Source: an uncultured Tateyamaria sp.
GTDB taxonomy: Bacteria > Pseudomonadota > Alphaproteobacteria > Rhodobacterales > Rhodobacteraceae
Direction: 5' to 3'
Assembly: GCF_947487805.1 (NCBI RefSeq)
Contig: NZ_CANKXW010000011.1
Location: 82,501-146,500, forward strand
DNA: 64,000 nt
The notes under the pieces were generated by a model. That model was not told the DNA's origin. It did not search any database and saw only the letters and a list, made by a program, of their open reading frames with translations. The position numbers and the translations under genes are program-made. Within the stretch, counting starts at the first letter, position 1. Each line of letters starts with the position of its first letter. This document shows positions 57,043-64,000 of the stretch, piece after piece.

Positions 57043-59451
57043 ATGCAAGAGCCACTCAACGCCTCTTACCCGGTGCTGCCGTTGCGCGATATCGTGGTGT
57101 TCCCCCACATGATCGTGCCGCTGTTTGTGGGCCGTGACAAATCGGTCCGCGCCCTCGAAGAGGTGATGGCCGACGACAAGCAGATCCTGCTGTCGAGCCA
57201 GATCGATCCATCGATCGACGATCCGGATGCCGCGGGCATCTACAAGGCCGGCGTGCTGGCCAATGTGCTGCAACTGCTGAAACTGCCCGATGGCACCGTC
57301 AAGGTGCTGGTTGAGGGGCAGGCGCGGGTGCGCATCACCGAATATCTGGACAACGACAATTTCTTTGAGGCGCGCGCCGAGTATCTGACCGAGATGCCCG
57401 GTGACATGGCCACCACCGAGGCGCTGTTGCGGTCGGTGGGCGAGGAATTCGAACGCTATGCCAAGGTCAAGAAGAATGTCCCCGAAGAGGCGTTGACCGC
57501 CGTGGGCGAGACCACGGAGCCTGCCAAGCTGGCCGACTTGGTTGCGGGGCATCTGGGCATCGAGGTCGATCAGAAACAGGACCTTTTGGAGACGCTGAGC
57601 GTGAGCGAGCGGCTGGAGAAGGTGTATGGCCTGATGCAGGGCGAGCTGTCTGTTTTGCAGGTCGAGAAAAAGATCAAGACCCGCGTGAAATCCCAGATGG
57701 AGCGGACGCAGCGCGAATATTACCTCAACGAACAGATGAAGGCGATCCAGCAGGAACTGGGTGACGGCGAGGACGGCAAGAACGAGGTGGCCGAGCTGGA
57801 AGCCAAGGTCGCCGAGACCAAGCTGAGCAAGGAAGCCCGCGAGAAAGCCGAAGCCGAGTTGAAGAAGCTCAAGAACATGTCGCCCATGTCGGCCGAGGCC
57901 ACAGTTGTGCGCAACTATCTCGACTGGATGCTGTCGATCCCGTGGGGCGTGAAATCCCGCGTGAAAAAGGATCTGGGCCGGGCGGAACGGATCCTCGACA
58001 ACGATCACTATGGTCTTGAGAAGGTCAAGGAACGCATTGTCGAATACCTGGCCGTCCAGCAACGCTCGAAGAAGATGAAGGGCCCGATCATGTGCCTTGT
58101 CGGCCCTCCGGGTGTCGGCAAGACGTCGTTGGGCAAGTCGGTGGCCAAGGCCACGGGGCGCGAGTTCATCCGCATCTCGCTGGGCGGGGTGCGGGATGAA
58201 TCCGAGATCCGCGGGCACCGCCGGACCTATATCGGGTCGATGCCGGGCAAGATCATTCAGGCGCTGAAAAAGGCCAAGACGACAAACCCGCTGATCCTGC
58301 TCGATGAGATCGACAAGATGGGGCAGGATTTCCGGGGCGACCCGGCGTCGGCCATGCTCGAAGTGTTGGATCCGGAGCAGAACGGCACATTCGTGGACCA
58401 CTATCTTGAGGTGGAATACGACCTGTCGAACGTGATGTTCCTGACCACGTCGAACAGCTACAACATGCCGGGGCCGCTTTTGGACCGGATGGAGATCATC
58501 CCGCTGGCGGGCTATACCGAGGATGAAAAGCGCGAGATTGCCAAGCAGCACCTGATCGGCAAACAGGTCAAGAACCACGGGCTGAAGAAGTCCGAGTTTG
58601 CCCTGGAGGATGCGGCGCTGGATGACATCATCCGGTATTACACCCGCGAGGCGGGCGTGCGGAACCTGGAGCGGGAGATCGCCAAGGTGGCACGCAAGTC
58701 GCTGACCAAGATTGTCAAGAAAGAGGTTGAAGAGGTTGTCGTAACCCCCGAAAATCTCGACGAATTCCTGGGCGTGCGCAAGCACCGCTATGGTCTGGCC
58801 GAAAAGGACGACCAGGTGGGTGTCGTGACCGGGTTGGCTTGGACCTCTGTGGGTGGCGATTTGCTGCATATCGAAGCGCTGAAGCTGCCGGGCAAGGGTC
58901 GGATGAAGACGACGGGCAAGCTGGGCGATGTGATGAAGGAATCCATCGATGCGGCGGCGTCCTATGTGCGGTCGATCAGCCCCGAGATCGGGGTGAAGCC
59001 GCCCAAGTTCGACACGCTGGACATCCACGTGCACGTGCCAGATGGCGCGACGCCAAAGGACGGGCCGAGTGCTGGTCTGGCCATGGTGACGTCGATCGTG
59101 TCCGTGCTGACCGGGATTCCCGTGCGCAAGGATATTGCGATGACGGGCGAGGTCAGCCTGCGCGGCAATGCGATGCCCATCGGTGGTCTCAAGGAAAAGC
59201 TGCTGGCCGCGTTGCGCGGCGGGATCAAGACCGTTTTCATTCCTGAAGAGAACGAAAAGGATCTGGCCGACATTCCGGACAACGTGAAGGAGGGGCTGGA
59301 GATTGTACCGGTCACCCATGTCACCGAAGTGCTGGAACGGGCCCTTGTCGGGTCGCCCGAGGCGATCGAATGGGACGAGGCGGCCGAGGAGGCGGCGGCT
59401 GCGGCGGCGGCGGCGGCGCGCAACACCGGGGCAGGCGCTGTGGCGCACTGA
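57043..59451 (+). CDS. lon: ATP-dependent protease Lon
   Basis: An 802-residue Lon with the N-terminal LON substrate domain (YPVLPLRDIVVFPHMIVPLF), AAA+ domain (Walker A GPPGVGKT at 354-361) and protease domain with the Ser676/Lys719 dyad (DGPSAGLAMV; IGGLKEKLLAA). AAGGA at 57031-57035 fits the ATG at 57043 (seven-base spacing) better than the one at 57037. The tail is an Ala-rich stretch after residue 775. It degrades misfolded and regulatory proteins. hup follows, as in many proteobacteria. Confidence 0.96.
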   Translation: MQEPLNASYPVLPLRDIVVFPHMIVPLFVGRDKSVRALEEVMADDKQILLSSQIDPSIDDPDAAGIYKAGVLANVLQLLKLPDGTVKVLVEGQARVRITEYLDNDNFFEARAEYLTEMPGDMATTEALLRSVGEEFERYAKVKKNVPEEALTAVGETTEPAKLADLVAGHLGIEVDQKQDLLETLSVSERLEKVYGLMQGELSVLQVEKKIKTRVKSQMERTQREYYLNEQMKAIQQELGDGEDGKNEVAELEAKVAETKLSKEAREKAEAELKKLKNMSPMSAEATVVRNYLDWMLSIPWGVKSRVKKDLGRAERILDNDHYGLEKVKERIVEYLAVQQRSKKMKGPIMCLVGPPGVGKTSLGKSVAKATGREFIRISLGGVRDESEIRGHRRTYIGSMPGKIIQALKKAKTTNPLILLDEIDKMGQDFRGDPASAMLEVLDPEQNGTFVDHYLEVEYDLSNVMFLTTSNSYNMPGPLLDRMEIIPLAGYTEDEKREIAKQHLIGKQVKNHGLKKSEFALEDAALDDIIRYYTREAGVRNLEREIAKVARKSLTKIVKKEVEEVVVTPENLDEFLGVRKHRYGLAEKDDQVGVVTGLAWTSVGGDLLHIEALKLPGKGRMKTTGKLGDVMKESIDAAASYVRSISPEIGVKPPKFDTLDIHVHVPDGATPKDGPSAGLAMVTSIVSVLTGIPVRKDIAMTGEVSLRGNAMPIGGLKEKLLAALRGGIKTVFIPEENEKDLADIPDNVKEGLEIVPVTHVTEVLERALVGSPEAIEWDEAAEEAAAAAAAAARNTGAGAVAH

Positions 59452-59473
59452 CCTGGAGTTTTCGAGTTAAGAA

Positions 59474-59508
59474 GGGCGTGCAAACGGTTGTTTGCGCGCC
59501 CTTTTTCT
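59474..59508 (+). terminator. rho-independent terminator after lon
   Basis: GGGCGTGCAAAC and GTTTGCGCGCCC form a 12-bp stem with one mismatch-type pair and a 4-base loop, followed by TTTTTCTTT. It lies 23 bases after the lon stop. Confidence 0.85.
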
Positions 59509-59669
59509 TTGTACGCTTGCGCCGTGCGCGGTCCGGTGGAAACAGTGCCTGAGATTGTTGCAGTTTTGGACACAATCGTCAGAAAAGCGCGGAACCACTT
59601 TGTTTTTATGGAATCAGTCACCTTTTCGCGGTAAACGGGGCGCAAATATAACAAATGCAGAGGCATATC

Positions 59670-60107
59670 ATGGCGACCCGTACAACCAAGACCAGCACCA
59701 AATCGACCTCCACCACCAAGGCGAAAACGACCAAGGCCGCGACGTCCAAGACGGCAGCGCCCGTCGTTGTGGATGCGCCGCAGCCCGTGGTGTCGGGCCC
59801 GATGATGCGCAAGAAGGAACTGGTCGATGCGGTGGTCACCAAGTCGGGGATGAAGAAGAAGGACGTCAAACCCGTTGTCGAGGCGATGCTGTCGGTTCTG
59901 GGCAGCGCGTTGCAGGACGGGCGCGAGCTGAACCTGCAGCCCCTGGGCAAAGTGAAGATCAACCGCGAAAAGAAACTGCCGTCGGGCAAGATGATGATCG
60001 CCAAGATCCGCCAATCCGAAGACCTGCCCGTGCTGGAAGCGGCACCCGATCCCAAGGATCTGGACACGGGCGTGACGACAGACACCAAGGATGCCGCCGC
60101 CGAATGA
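59670..60107 (+). CDS. HU-family DNA-binding protein with Thr/Lys-rich N-terminal tail
   Basis: A 145-residue HU-type protein. Residues 1-35 are a tail of Thr, Lys, Ser and Ala (ATRTTKTSTKSTSTTKAKTT) like a histone-H1 tail. From about residue 45 there is a shortened HU fold (KKELVDAVVTKSGMKKKDV, LQPLGKVKINREKKLPSG) and an acidic tail. It follows lon, the usual place of hupB. The long basic tail is atypical for HU. Confidence 0.88.
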   Translation: MATRTTKTSTKSTSTTKAKTTKAATSKTAAPVVVDAPQPVVSGPMMRKKELVDAVVTKSGMKKKDVKPVVEAMLSVLGSALQDGRELNLQPLGKVKINREKKLPSGKMMIAKIRQSEDLPVLEAAPDPKDLDTGVTTDTKDAAAE

Positions 60108-60166
60108 TTTTTGGCCCGGCGGCTCTTGCCAGTGCGCGCGCCTTTGGCTAAGAGGCGCGGGCTGGC

Positions 60167-60241
60167 GGGTGATTAGCTCAGTGGTAGAGCGCTTCGTTCA
60201 CATCGAAGATGTCAGGAGTTCGAATCTCTTATCACCCACCA
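60167..60241 (+). tRNA. tRNA-Val(CAC)
   Basis: A 75-base gene including the encoded CCA. The acceptor stem is GGGTGAT/ATCACCC, the anticodon stem CTTCG/CGAAG, and the loop TTCACAT gives anticodon CAC. The D-loop and T-loop (GTTCGAA) are normal. It is followed by partial copies of its own 3' end. Confidence 0.97.
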
Positions 60242-60548
60242 TTTTCTCCGTTCTGAATTGCTGATCCCGCCGGGACACTTGAGAGCCTGACCGACGCGCG
60301 CCGCTGCGCGGCACTCTGGGTCCCTCTCGCGCACGGCTTTGCCGCACGCTGCCGGGCATCGCGCGCCACTTCGCGGCACGCTTGCAGGAGTTCTGATCTC
60401 TTATCTCCCACCATTTCTCCCTGTCTCGTATTGCCGGTCTGCCGGGCCCCTGAATGCCCGACCGCGGCGCGGTGGCGCTGGATCACGCGAGTGGATAAGG
60501 ACAGATCAATCCAGCTGCGCGATACGCTGCATCGAGGCGCGTCCCGGA
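60242..60548 (+). repeat. degenerate tRNA-Val(CAC) 3'-end repeats
   Basis: 60385-60413 repeats the last 29 bases of the tRNA (60213-60241) with three mismatches, at a distance of 172 bases. Similarity continues beyond the tRNA end (CCATTT.CTCC, ATTGC, GCCGGG, GCC.GACCG). A GACGCGCGCCGCTGCGCGGC hairpin at 60292-60311 resembles the one after the other tRNA-Val gene. No gene is seen here. Confidence 0.75.
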
Positions 60549-60836
60549 TCAGGTCACGGCACCGTCTGAAAAGACCTGGTGCCAGCGCAAGACCTGCACG
60601 GATTTGCGGAGACCCGTGGGCCAGAACGGGTCGTTGTGTACCAGCGCCCAGGCGGTATCGGCGTCCGGCACGTCCGCAAGCCAAGCGCCGCCAGCGCCTT
60701 CCTCGCCATCAAACAGTGGGCCTGCGGACACGATCTGATCCTTGTGCGCGGTCAGAAATGCGAGATGATCGGCCATGTAGGTGGCGCGCACGTGATCGTG
60801 GTCAGGGGCGTCTTCGAACAGGATGAGAAAGGGCAT
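60549..60836 (-). CDS. YciI-family protein
   Basis: A 95-residue YciI-like protein (dimeric ferredoxin-like fold): MPFLILFEDAPDH, then YMADHLAFLTAHKDQIVSAG and AWALVHNDPFWPTGL with the conserved Asp-Pro-Phe. Members are small enzymes or binding proteins of mostly unknown role. It is convergent with the tRNA repeat region and divergent from a LysR gene, which might control it. Confidence 0.9.
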   Translation of the reverse strand: MPFLILFEDAPDHDHVRATYMADHLAFLTAHKDQIVSAGPLFDGEEGAGGAWLADVPDADTAWALVHNDPFWPTGLRKSVQVLRWHQVFSDGAVT

Positions 60837-60921
60837 CTATGTCTCCGCTTAGGTGCGAACCCGTTATAGACCTGCAAAAATCCGTGTAACATGTCCCTGT
60901 TTGCTGGAAGGGGTTGCGTTT

Positions 60922-61725
60922 ATGCAGGATGTGTCCTGGGACGATCTGCGGGTCTTTGCCGCGGTTGTGGAGACAGGCAGCTTTGCTGCCGCCGCCCGCG
61001 TGCTAGGCCAGCACGAGACAACGGTGGCGCGGAACGTGCACCGTCTGGAGGACCGCATGGGCCAGATCCTGTGGCGTGGGCCGGAGGCTGGGGTGACGGC
61101 CGAAGGGGCGGTGGTGGCAGAGCACGCGGCCGCGATGGCAGGGCAGGCAGCGCAGGCGCGGGCCGCGATGGGCGGGCAGGGCGCGTTGCGCGGGGCGGTG
61201 CGCCTGACTTCGGTGCCGTGGCTGATCGAGGCGGCGCTGTTGCCGGTTTTGCCCGGCTGGCAGTTGGAACGGCCCGCCATCGCCATGTCTGCGACAGGCG
61301 GGCATGACAGCGTCAACCTGCTGCACGGAGAGGCTGACATCGCGCTGCGCCTGGCGCGGCCCGAGACGGGCGGCGACGTCATCGCCCGCAAGCTGTGCGA
61401 TGTGCCGTTCGTGGTCGCAGGGGACGGCCCGGAATGGATCGGCTACGTGCCCGAGATGCAGCACCTGCCCCAGGCGCAGTGGACGCAGGACAACGGTCTG
61501 CCGGTCGGCTTGCGCCTGTCGGACCAGATGGCGGTCTGTGCCGCGGTCCGGGCCGGTCTTGGCCGCGCGTGGGTGCCGCGCTGTCTGGGGCTGTCCCCGA
61601 CGGGGCCGGAGGTGCGCACCCGGCCCCTGTGGTGCCTGACCCATCCGCGCACCCGCCACGCGCCCGCGTTGCGCGCGGTGGTGGAGACGCTGTTGCCCCT
61701 TGTGGTGGCCAGAGTGGCGCAGTAG
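60922..61725 (+). CDS. LysR-family regulator, short form
   Basis: A 267-residue LysR-type protein starting MQDVSWDDLRVFAAVVETGS, with a standard HTH and linker helix. The effector domain is shorter than usual (total about 300 in most). AAGGGG precedes the ATG. It lies divergent from yciI and eight bases before a histidine-phosphatase gene on the same strand, so these may share a transcript. Confidence 0.88.
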   Translation: MQDVSWDDLRVFAAVVETGSFAAAARVLGQHETTVARNVHRLEDRMGQILWRGPEAGVTAEGAVVAEHAAAMAGQAAQARAAMGGQGALRGAVRLTSVPWLIEAALLPVLPGWQLERPAIAMSATGGHDSVNLLHGEADIALRLARPETGGDVIARKLCDVPFVVAGDGPEWIGYVPEMQHLPQAQWTQDNGLPVGLRLSDQMAVCAAVRAGLGRAWVPRCLGLSPTGPEVRTRPLWCLTHPRTRHAPALRAVVETLLPLVVARVAQ

Positions 61726-61733
61726 CCAAGGCC

Positions 61734-62309
61734 ATGACCTATCCCGACCTGATGATCCTGCGCCATGGCGAAACCGAGTGGAACCGCGAGGGCCGTATGC
61801 AGGGTGAACGCGACAGCCCCCTGACCGATCTGGGCCGCGCACAGGCGGCTGCTCAGGCGCGGCTGTTGGCGGCACATGCGCCGGATGATTGGCCTGTGTG
61901 GTCCAGCCCGCAGGGGCGCGCATTCGAGACCGCGAGGATTGCCCGGCCTGGTCATGACATCATCACGGATGCGCGCCTGGTGGAGATTCGCATGGGGGTT
62001 TGGACCGGTGCGCTTCGAACTGACATAGCGCGGCAAGCGCCGCATCTGTTTGACCACGACACGGATCTGACGTGGTACGACCATGCGCCGGGCGGCGAGG
62101 GCTTGGAGGCGCTATATGCGCGGACGGGCGCATTTCTGCAGACGCTGGCGGGCCCCGCTGTGCTGGTCACCCATGGCATCACGTCGCGCATGTTGCGCTG
62201 CCACGCGCTGGGGCTTGCGCCGGGCGCATTTGCGGATCTGCCGGGCGGGCAGGGGGTCGTGTATCACCTCTCGGGCGGTGTGCAGACCTTGCTGTCAGAA
62301 GAGGCTTGA
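61734..62309 (+). CDS. histidine phosphatase (phosphoglycerate-mutase-like)
   Basis: A 191-residue enzyme of the histidine-phosphatase superfamily. MILRHGETEWNREGRMQGE carries the RHG catalytic His; the second His is in LVTHGITSRML. MGVWTG corresponds to the G.WEG substrate motif. The small size suits a broad or metabolite phosphatase (CobC/GpmB type) rather than a glycolytic mutase. It begins eight bases after the LysR stop. Confidence 0.92.
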   Translation: MTYPDLMILRHGETEWNREGRMQGERDSPLTDLGRAQAAAQARLLAAHAPDDWPVWSSPQGRAFETARIARPGHDIITDARLVEIRMGVWTGALRTDIARQAPHLFDHDTDLTWYDHAPGGEGLEALYARTGAFLQTLAGPAVLVTHGITSRMLRCHALGLAPGAFADLPGGQGVVYHLSGGVQTLLSEEA

Positions 62310-62344
62310 AGCCGGTGCGCGCCTTGCGCTAAGAGGCTGTCAGC

Positions 62345-62420
<76 letters not shown>

Positions 62421-62640
62421 TAAACCGGCTGTATCGTTGATCTGACTGTTGCGCGCGGCACAGCGCCCGACCGACGCGCATCGCCTGCGGCGCTGCTCTG
62501 GGTCGGGAGTGCGAGCCTCTCACGATCCACCAAAGTCCAACGAATGCCCTGACTTGATGGGTGCGCCCAGCGGACGGCACCACGTGCGCGCGTCCGCTGC
62601 GCGGTCACGTTGCGTCTGCAGTGCTAACCTTTCACGACGC
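62421..62640 (+). repeat. tandem 112-bp units carrying tRNA-Val(UAC) 3'-end copies
   Basis: 62502-62532 repeats the last 31 bases of the tRNA (62390-62420) with two mismatches. A more decayed copy is at 62614-62637. Distances are 112 and 112 bases. Spacers contain a GC hairpin block (GACGCGCATCGCCTGCGGCG and GCGCGCGTCCGCTGCGCGG) like that after the tRNA-Val(CAC) gene. No protein gene is supported. Confidence 0.85.
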
Positions 62641-62789
62641 TGTTGTCGGGCCGCGGTGAAGGGGGATGTCCACCGAAGGCTGGCCGATGTGTGCGCGAAT
62701 TTGCACGAATGCCCTGTATTTTTGGATGTTGTGTGCGTCACCGCCTGCGCTATCTTACGAAACAGCCACCACAAAAGGAGCGCCGAGAC

Positions 62790-63728
62790 ATGAGTTGGAA
62801 CCCCGCGCTGGATCCTGATTGCCCGAAGGGCGATGCCGTTGATGCCATTGAGACCGTGATTGTGCCGCGTGCGCGTGATCTGGGCGGGTTCGAGGTGCGC
62901 CGCGCGCTGCCTGCGCCCAAGCGGCAGATGGTCGGGCCGTTCATATTCTTTGACCAGATGGGCCCTGCGGAGTTCGTGACCGGCAAGGGGATCGACGTGC
63001 GCCCGCACCCGCATATCGGGCTGGCGACGGTCACATATCTGTACAAGGGCAAGATCCATCACCGCGATTCCCTCGGCACCGATCAGTGGATCGAACCGGG
63101 GGCGGTGAACTGGATGGTGGCGGGCCACGGCATCACCCACTCCGAGCGCACGGATGGCGAGATCCGCAAGAACCCGCACAACCTTTTTGGCATTCAGACC
63201 TGGGTGGCACTGCCCAAGGATGCGGAGGACAATCCGGCGGATTTCCAGCATGCGGCCAAGGACACTTTGCCGTTTCTGGAGGGCGAGGGTAAGGAAGTGC
63301 GGCTGATCCTTGGCGATGCCTGGGGCGAGAAGGCACCGGTGGAGACGTTCTCCGAGATGTTCTATGCCGACGCGGTCCTTGAGGCGGGTGCGCGTATCCC
63401 GCTGCCTGACAACCATGAGGACCGGGGTGTCTATGTGGTCGACGGGTCGGTGACGGTCGCGGGCGAGACCTATGATGCGGGTCAGATGATGGTGTTCCGT
63501 CCGGGCGATGCGATGTCGTTGCAAGCGGGCGCGCAGGGTGCGCGGCTGATGATGCTGGGCGGGGCGACTCTGGAAGGGTCGCGGCATATCTGGTGGAATT
63601 TCGTGGCCTCCTCCAAGGAGCGGATCGAGGCGGCCAAGGAGGCATGGCGTGCGGGCGACTGGGCCCATGGCCGGTTCCAGCTGCCCCCCGGTGACGACGA
63701 TGAGTTCATCCCGCTGCCGGACAAGTGA
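62790..63728 (+). CDS. pirin-family protein
   Basis: A 312-residue bicupin of the pirin family. HPHIGLATVTYLYKGKIHHRD holds the metal-binding histidines, and the start MSWNPALDPDCPKGDAV has AAAAGGAG upstream. Bacterial pirins may be quercetin 2,3-dioxygenases or regulate central enzymes. The C-terminal cupin is normal (PGDAMSLQAGAQGARLMMLGG). It is alone between two tRNA genes; the 195 bases after it contain no gene. Confidence 0.92.
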   Translation: MSWNPALDPDCPKGDAVDAIETVIVPRARDLGGFEVRRALPAPKRQMVGPFIFFDQMGPAEFVTGKGIDVRPHPHIGLATVTYLYKGKIHHRDSLGTDQWIEPGAVNWMVAGHGITHSERTDGEIRKNPHNLFGIQTWVALPKDAEDNPADFQHAAKDTLPFLEGEGKEVRLILGDAWGEKAPVETFSEMFYADAVLEAGARIPLPDNHEDRGVYVVDGSVTVAGETYDAGQMMVFRPGDAMSLQAGAQGARLMMLGGATLEGSRHIWWNFVASSKERIEAAKEAWRAGDWAHGRFQLPPGDDDEFIPLPDK

Positions 63729-63923
63729 ACGTGCCTGCGGGCGGTGTTTTGCACCCGCGCCCCTTGGCTGATGCGCAGTGCAATGGTTTGCGGTGGGCGT
63801 ACCGGAAGGAACGGCGCGCATTTCCCGTCGGCTCGGAGGGTCGGCGGGCCATTTATTTGCAAAACCGCGCAAAGCCTGCTTGACGCCGTCAAAGTCGCGC
63901 CATAAACCCGCGAAACGCAGCGG

Positions 63924-64000
63924 GCGGTTGTAGCTCAGTTGGTTAGAGTACCGGCCTGTCACGCCGGGGGTCGCGGGTTCGAGCCCCGTCAACCGCGCCA
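63924..64000 (+). tRNA. tRNA-Asp(GUC)
   Basis: A 77-base gene including CCA and ending at the window edge. The acceptor stem is GCGGTTG/CAACCGC, the anticodon stem CCGGC/GCCGG, and the loop CTGTCAC gives GTC. It is complete in this window. It is a substrate for Tgt, encoded at 54.9 kb. Confidence 0.97.

Noticed and set aside
60242..60548. Prophage or integrative-element attachment site at tRNA-Val(CAC)
   Set aside because: The tRNA-tail copies are only 100-170 bases apart with no integrase or cargo between them, and the 112-base spacing at the second tRNA-Val gene fits tandem duplication better.

Overview
This window is a 64 kb piece of a high-GC alphaproteobacterial chromosome, most likely from the Rhodobacteraceae (Roseobacter group). 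The inference rests on gene content: a form II CO-dehydrogenase-like coxSLM cluster with XdhC, a TRAP dctPQM transporter with DctB/DctD, a cysG-DUF2849-cysI-cysH-DUF934 cluster, short LysR regulators, and a valine-catabolic mms cluster. Most of it looks like ordinary core chromosome with tightly packed, often translationally coupled genes (ATGA, GTGA, TGATG and TAATG overlaps).

Layout. 1-6.4 kb: valine degradation (mmsA, isobutyryl-CoA dehydrogenase, hydroxyisobutyryl-CoA hydrolase, mmsB) with a divergent LysR gene. 6.6-16.5 kb: CBS protein, coaD, two tandem GAPDH genes, DUF808 protein, prolyl-tRNA deacylase, transketolase, zapA, and a bolA-orf-grxD iron-sulfur operon. 16.7-23.9 kb: xdhC, a molybdopterin-binding protein, form II coxSLM, an interrupted small gene and an SDR. 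24-26.2 kb: infC with an AUC start, and a repetitive Ala/Asp-rich anchored protein. 26.2-32.4 kb: assimilatory sulfite/siroheme operon with fpr and a divergent Lrp-type gene. 32.6-40.3 kb: a P450, then dctB-dctD-dctPQM. 40.4-42.9 kb: tpiA, a 2OG-Fe oxygenase and an HD hydrolase. 43.1-47.4 kb: a compositionally different accessory segment with two haloalkane-dehalogenase-like hydrolases, an oxidoreductase, a LysR gene and an IS3 remnant. 47.5-54.8 kb: TfoX-like protein, A-type Fe-S carrier, LysR, SufT-like protein, unknowns, a RimB-RimK fusion, and a membrane/pentapeptide-repeat protein. 54.9-64 kb: tgt, lon, an HU protein, two tRNA-Val genes followed by tRNA-tail repeats, pirin and tRNA-Asp.

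The most notable points are as follows. (i) The hydroxyisobutyryl-CoA hydrolase and 3-hydroxyisobutyrate dehydrogenase genes lie in one uninterrupted frame, apparently through loss of a stop codon. (ii) A RimB-type protease is fused to the RimK ligase. (iii) The DctD-like regulator has lost its Walker A lysine and GAFTGA loop but sits beside two strong palindromes. (iv) Tandem degenerate copies of the tRNA 3' end follow both tRNA-Val genes, with an exact 112-nt period at one of them, resembling the E. coli tyrT repeats. (v) A Tat-exported haloalkane dehalogenase homologue lies in a probable transferred island. (vi) The two GAPDH paralogues differ at coenzyme-determining residues and share TGTTAGCG-type operators.
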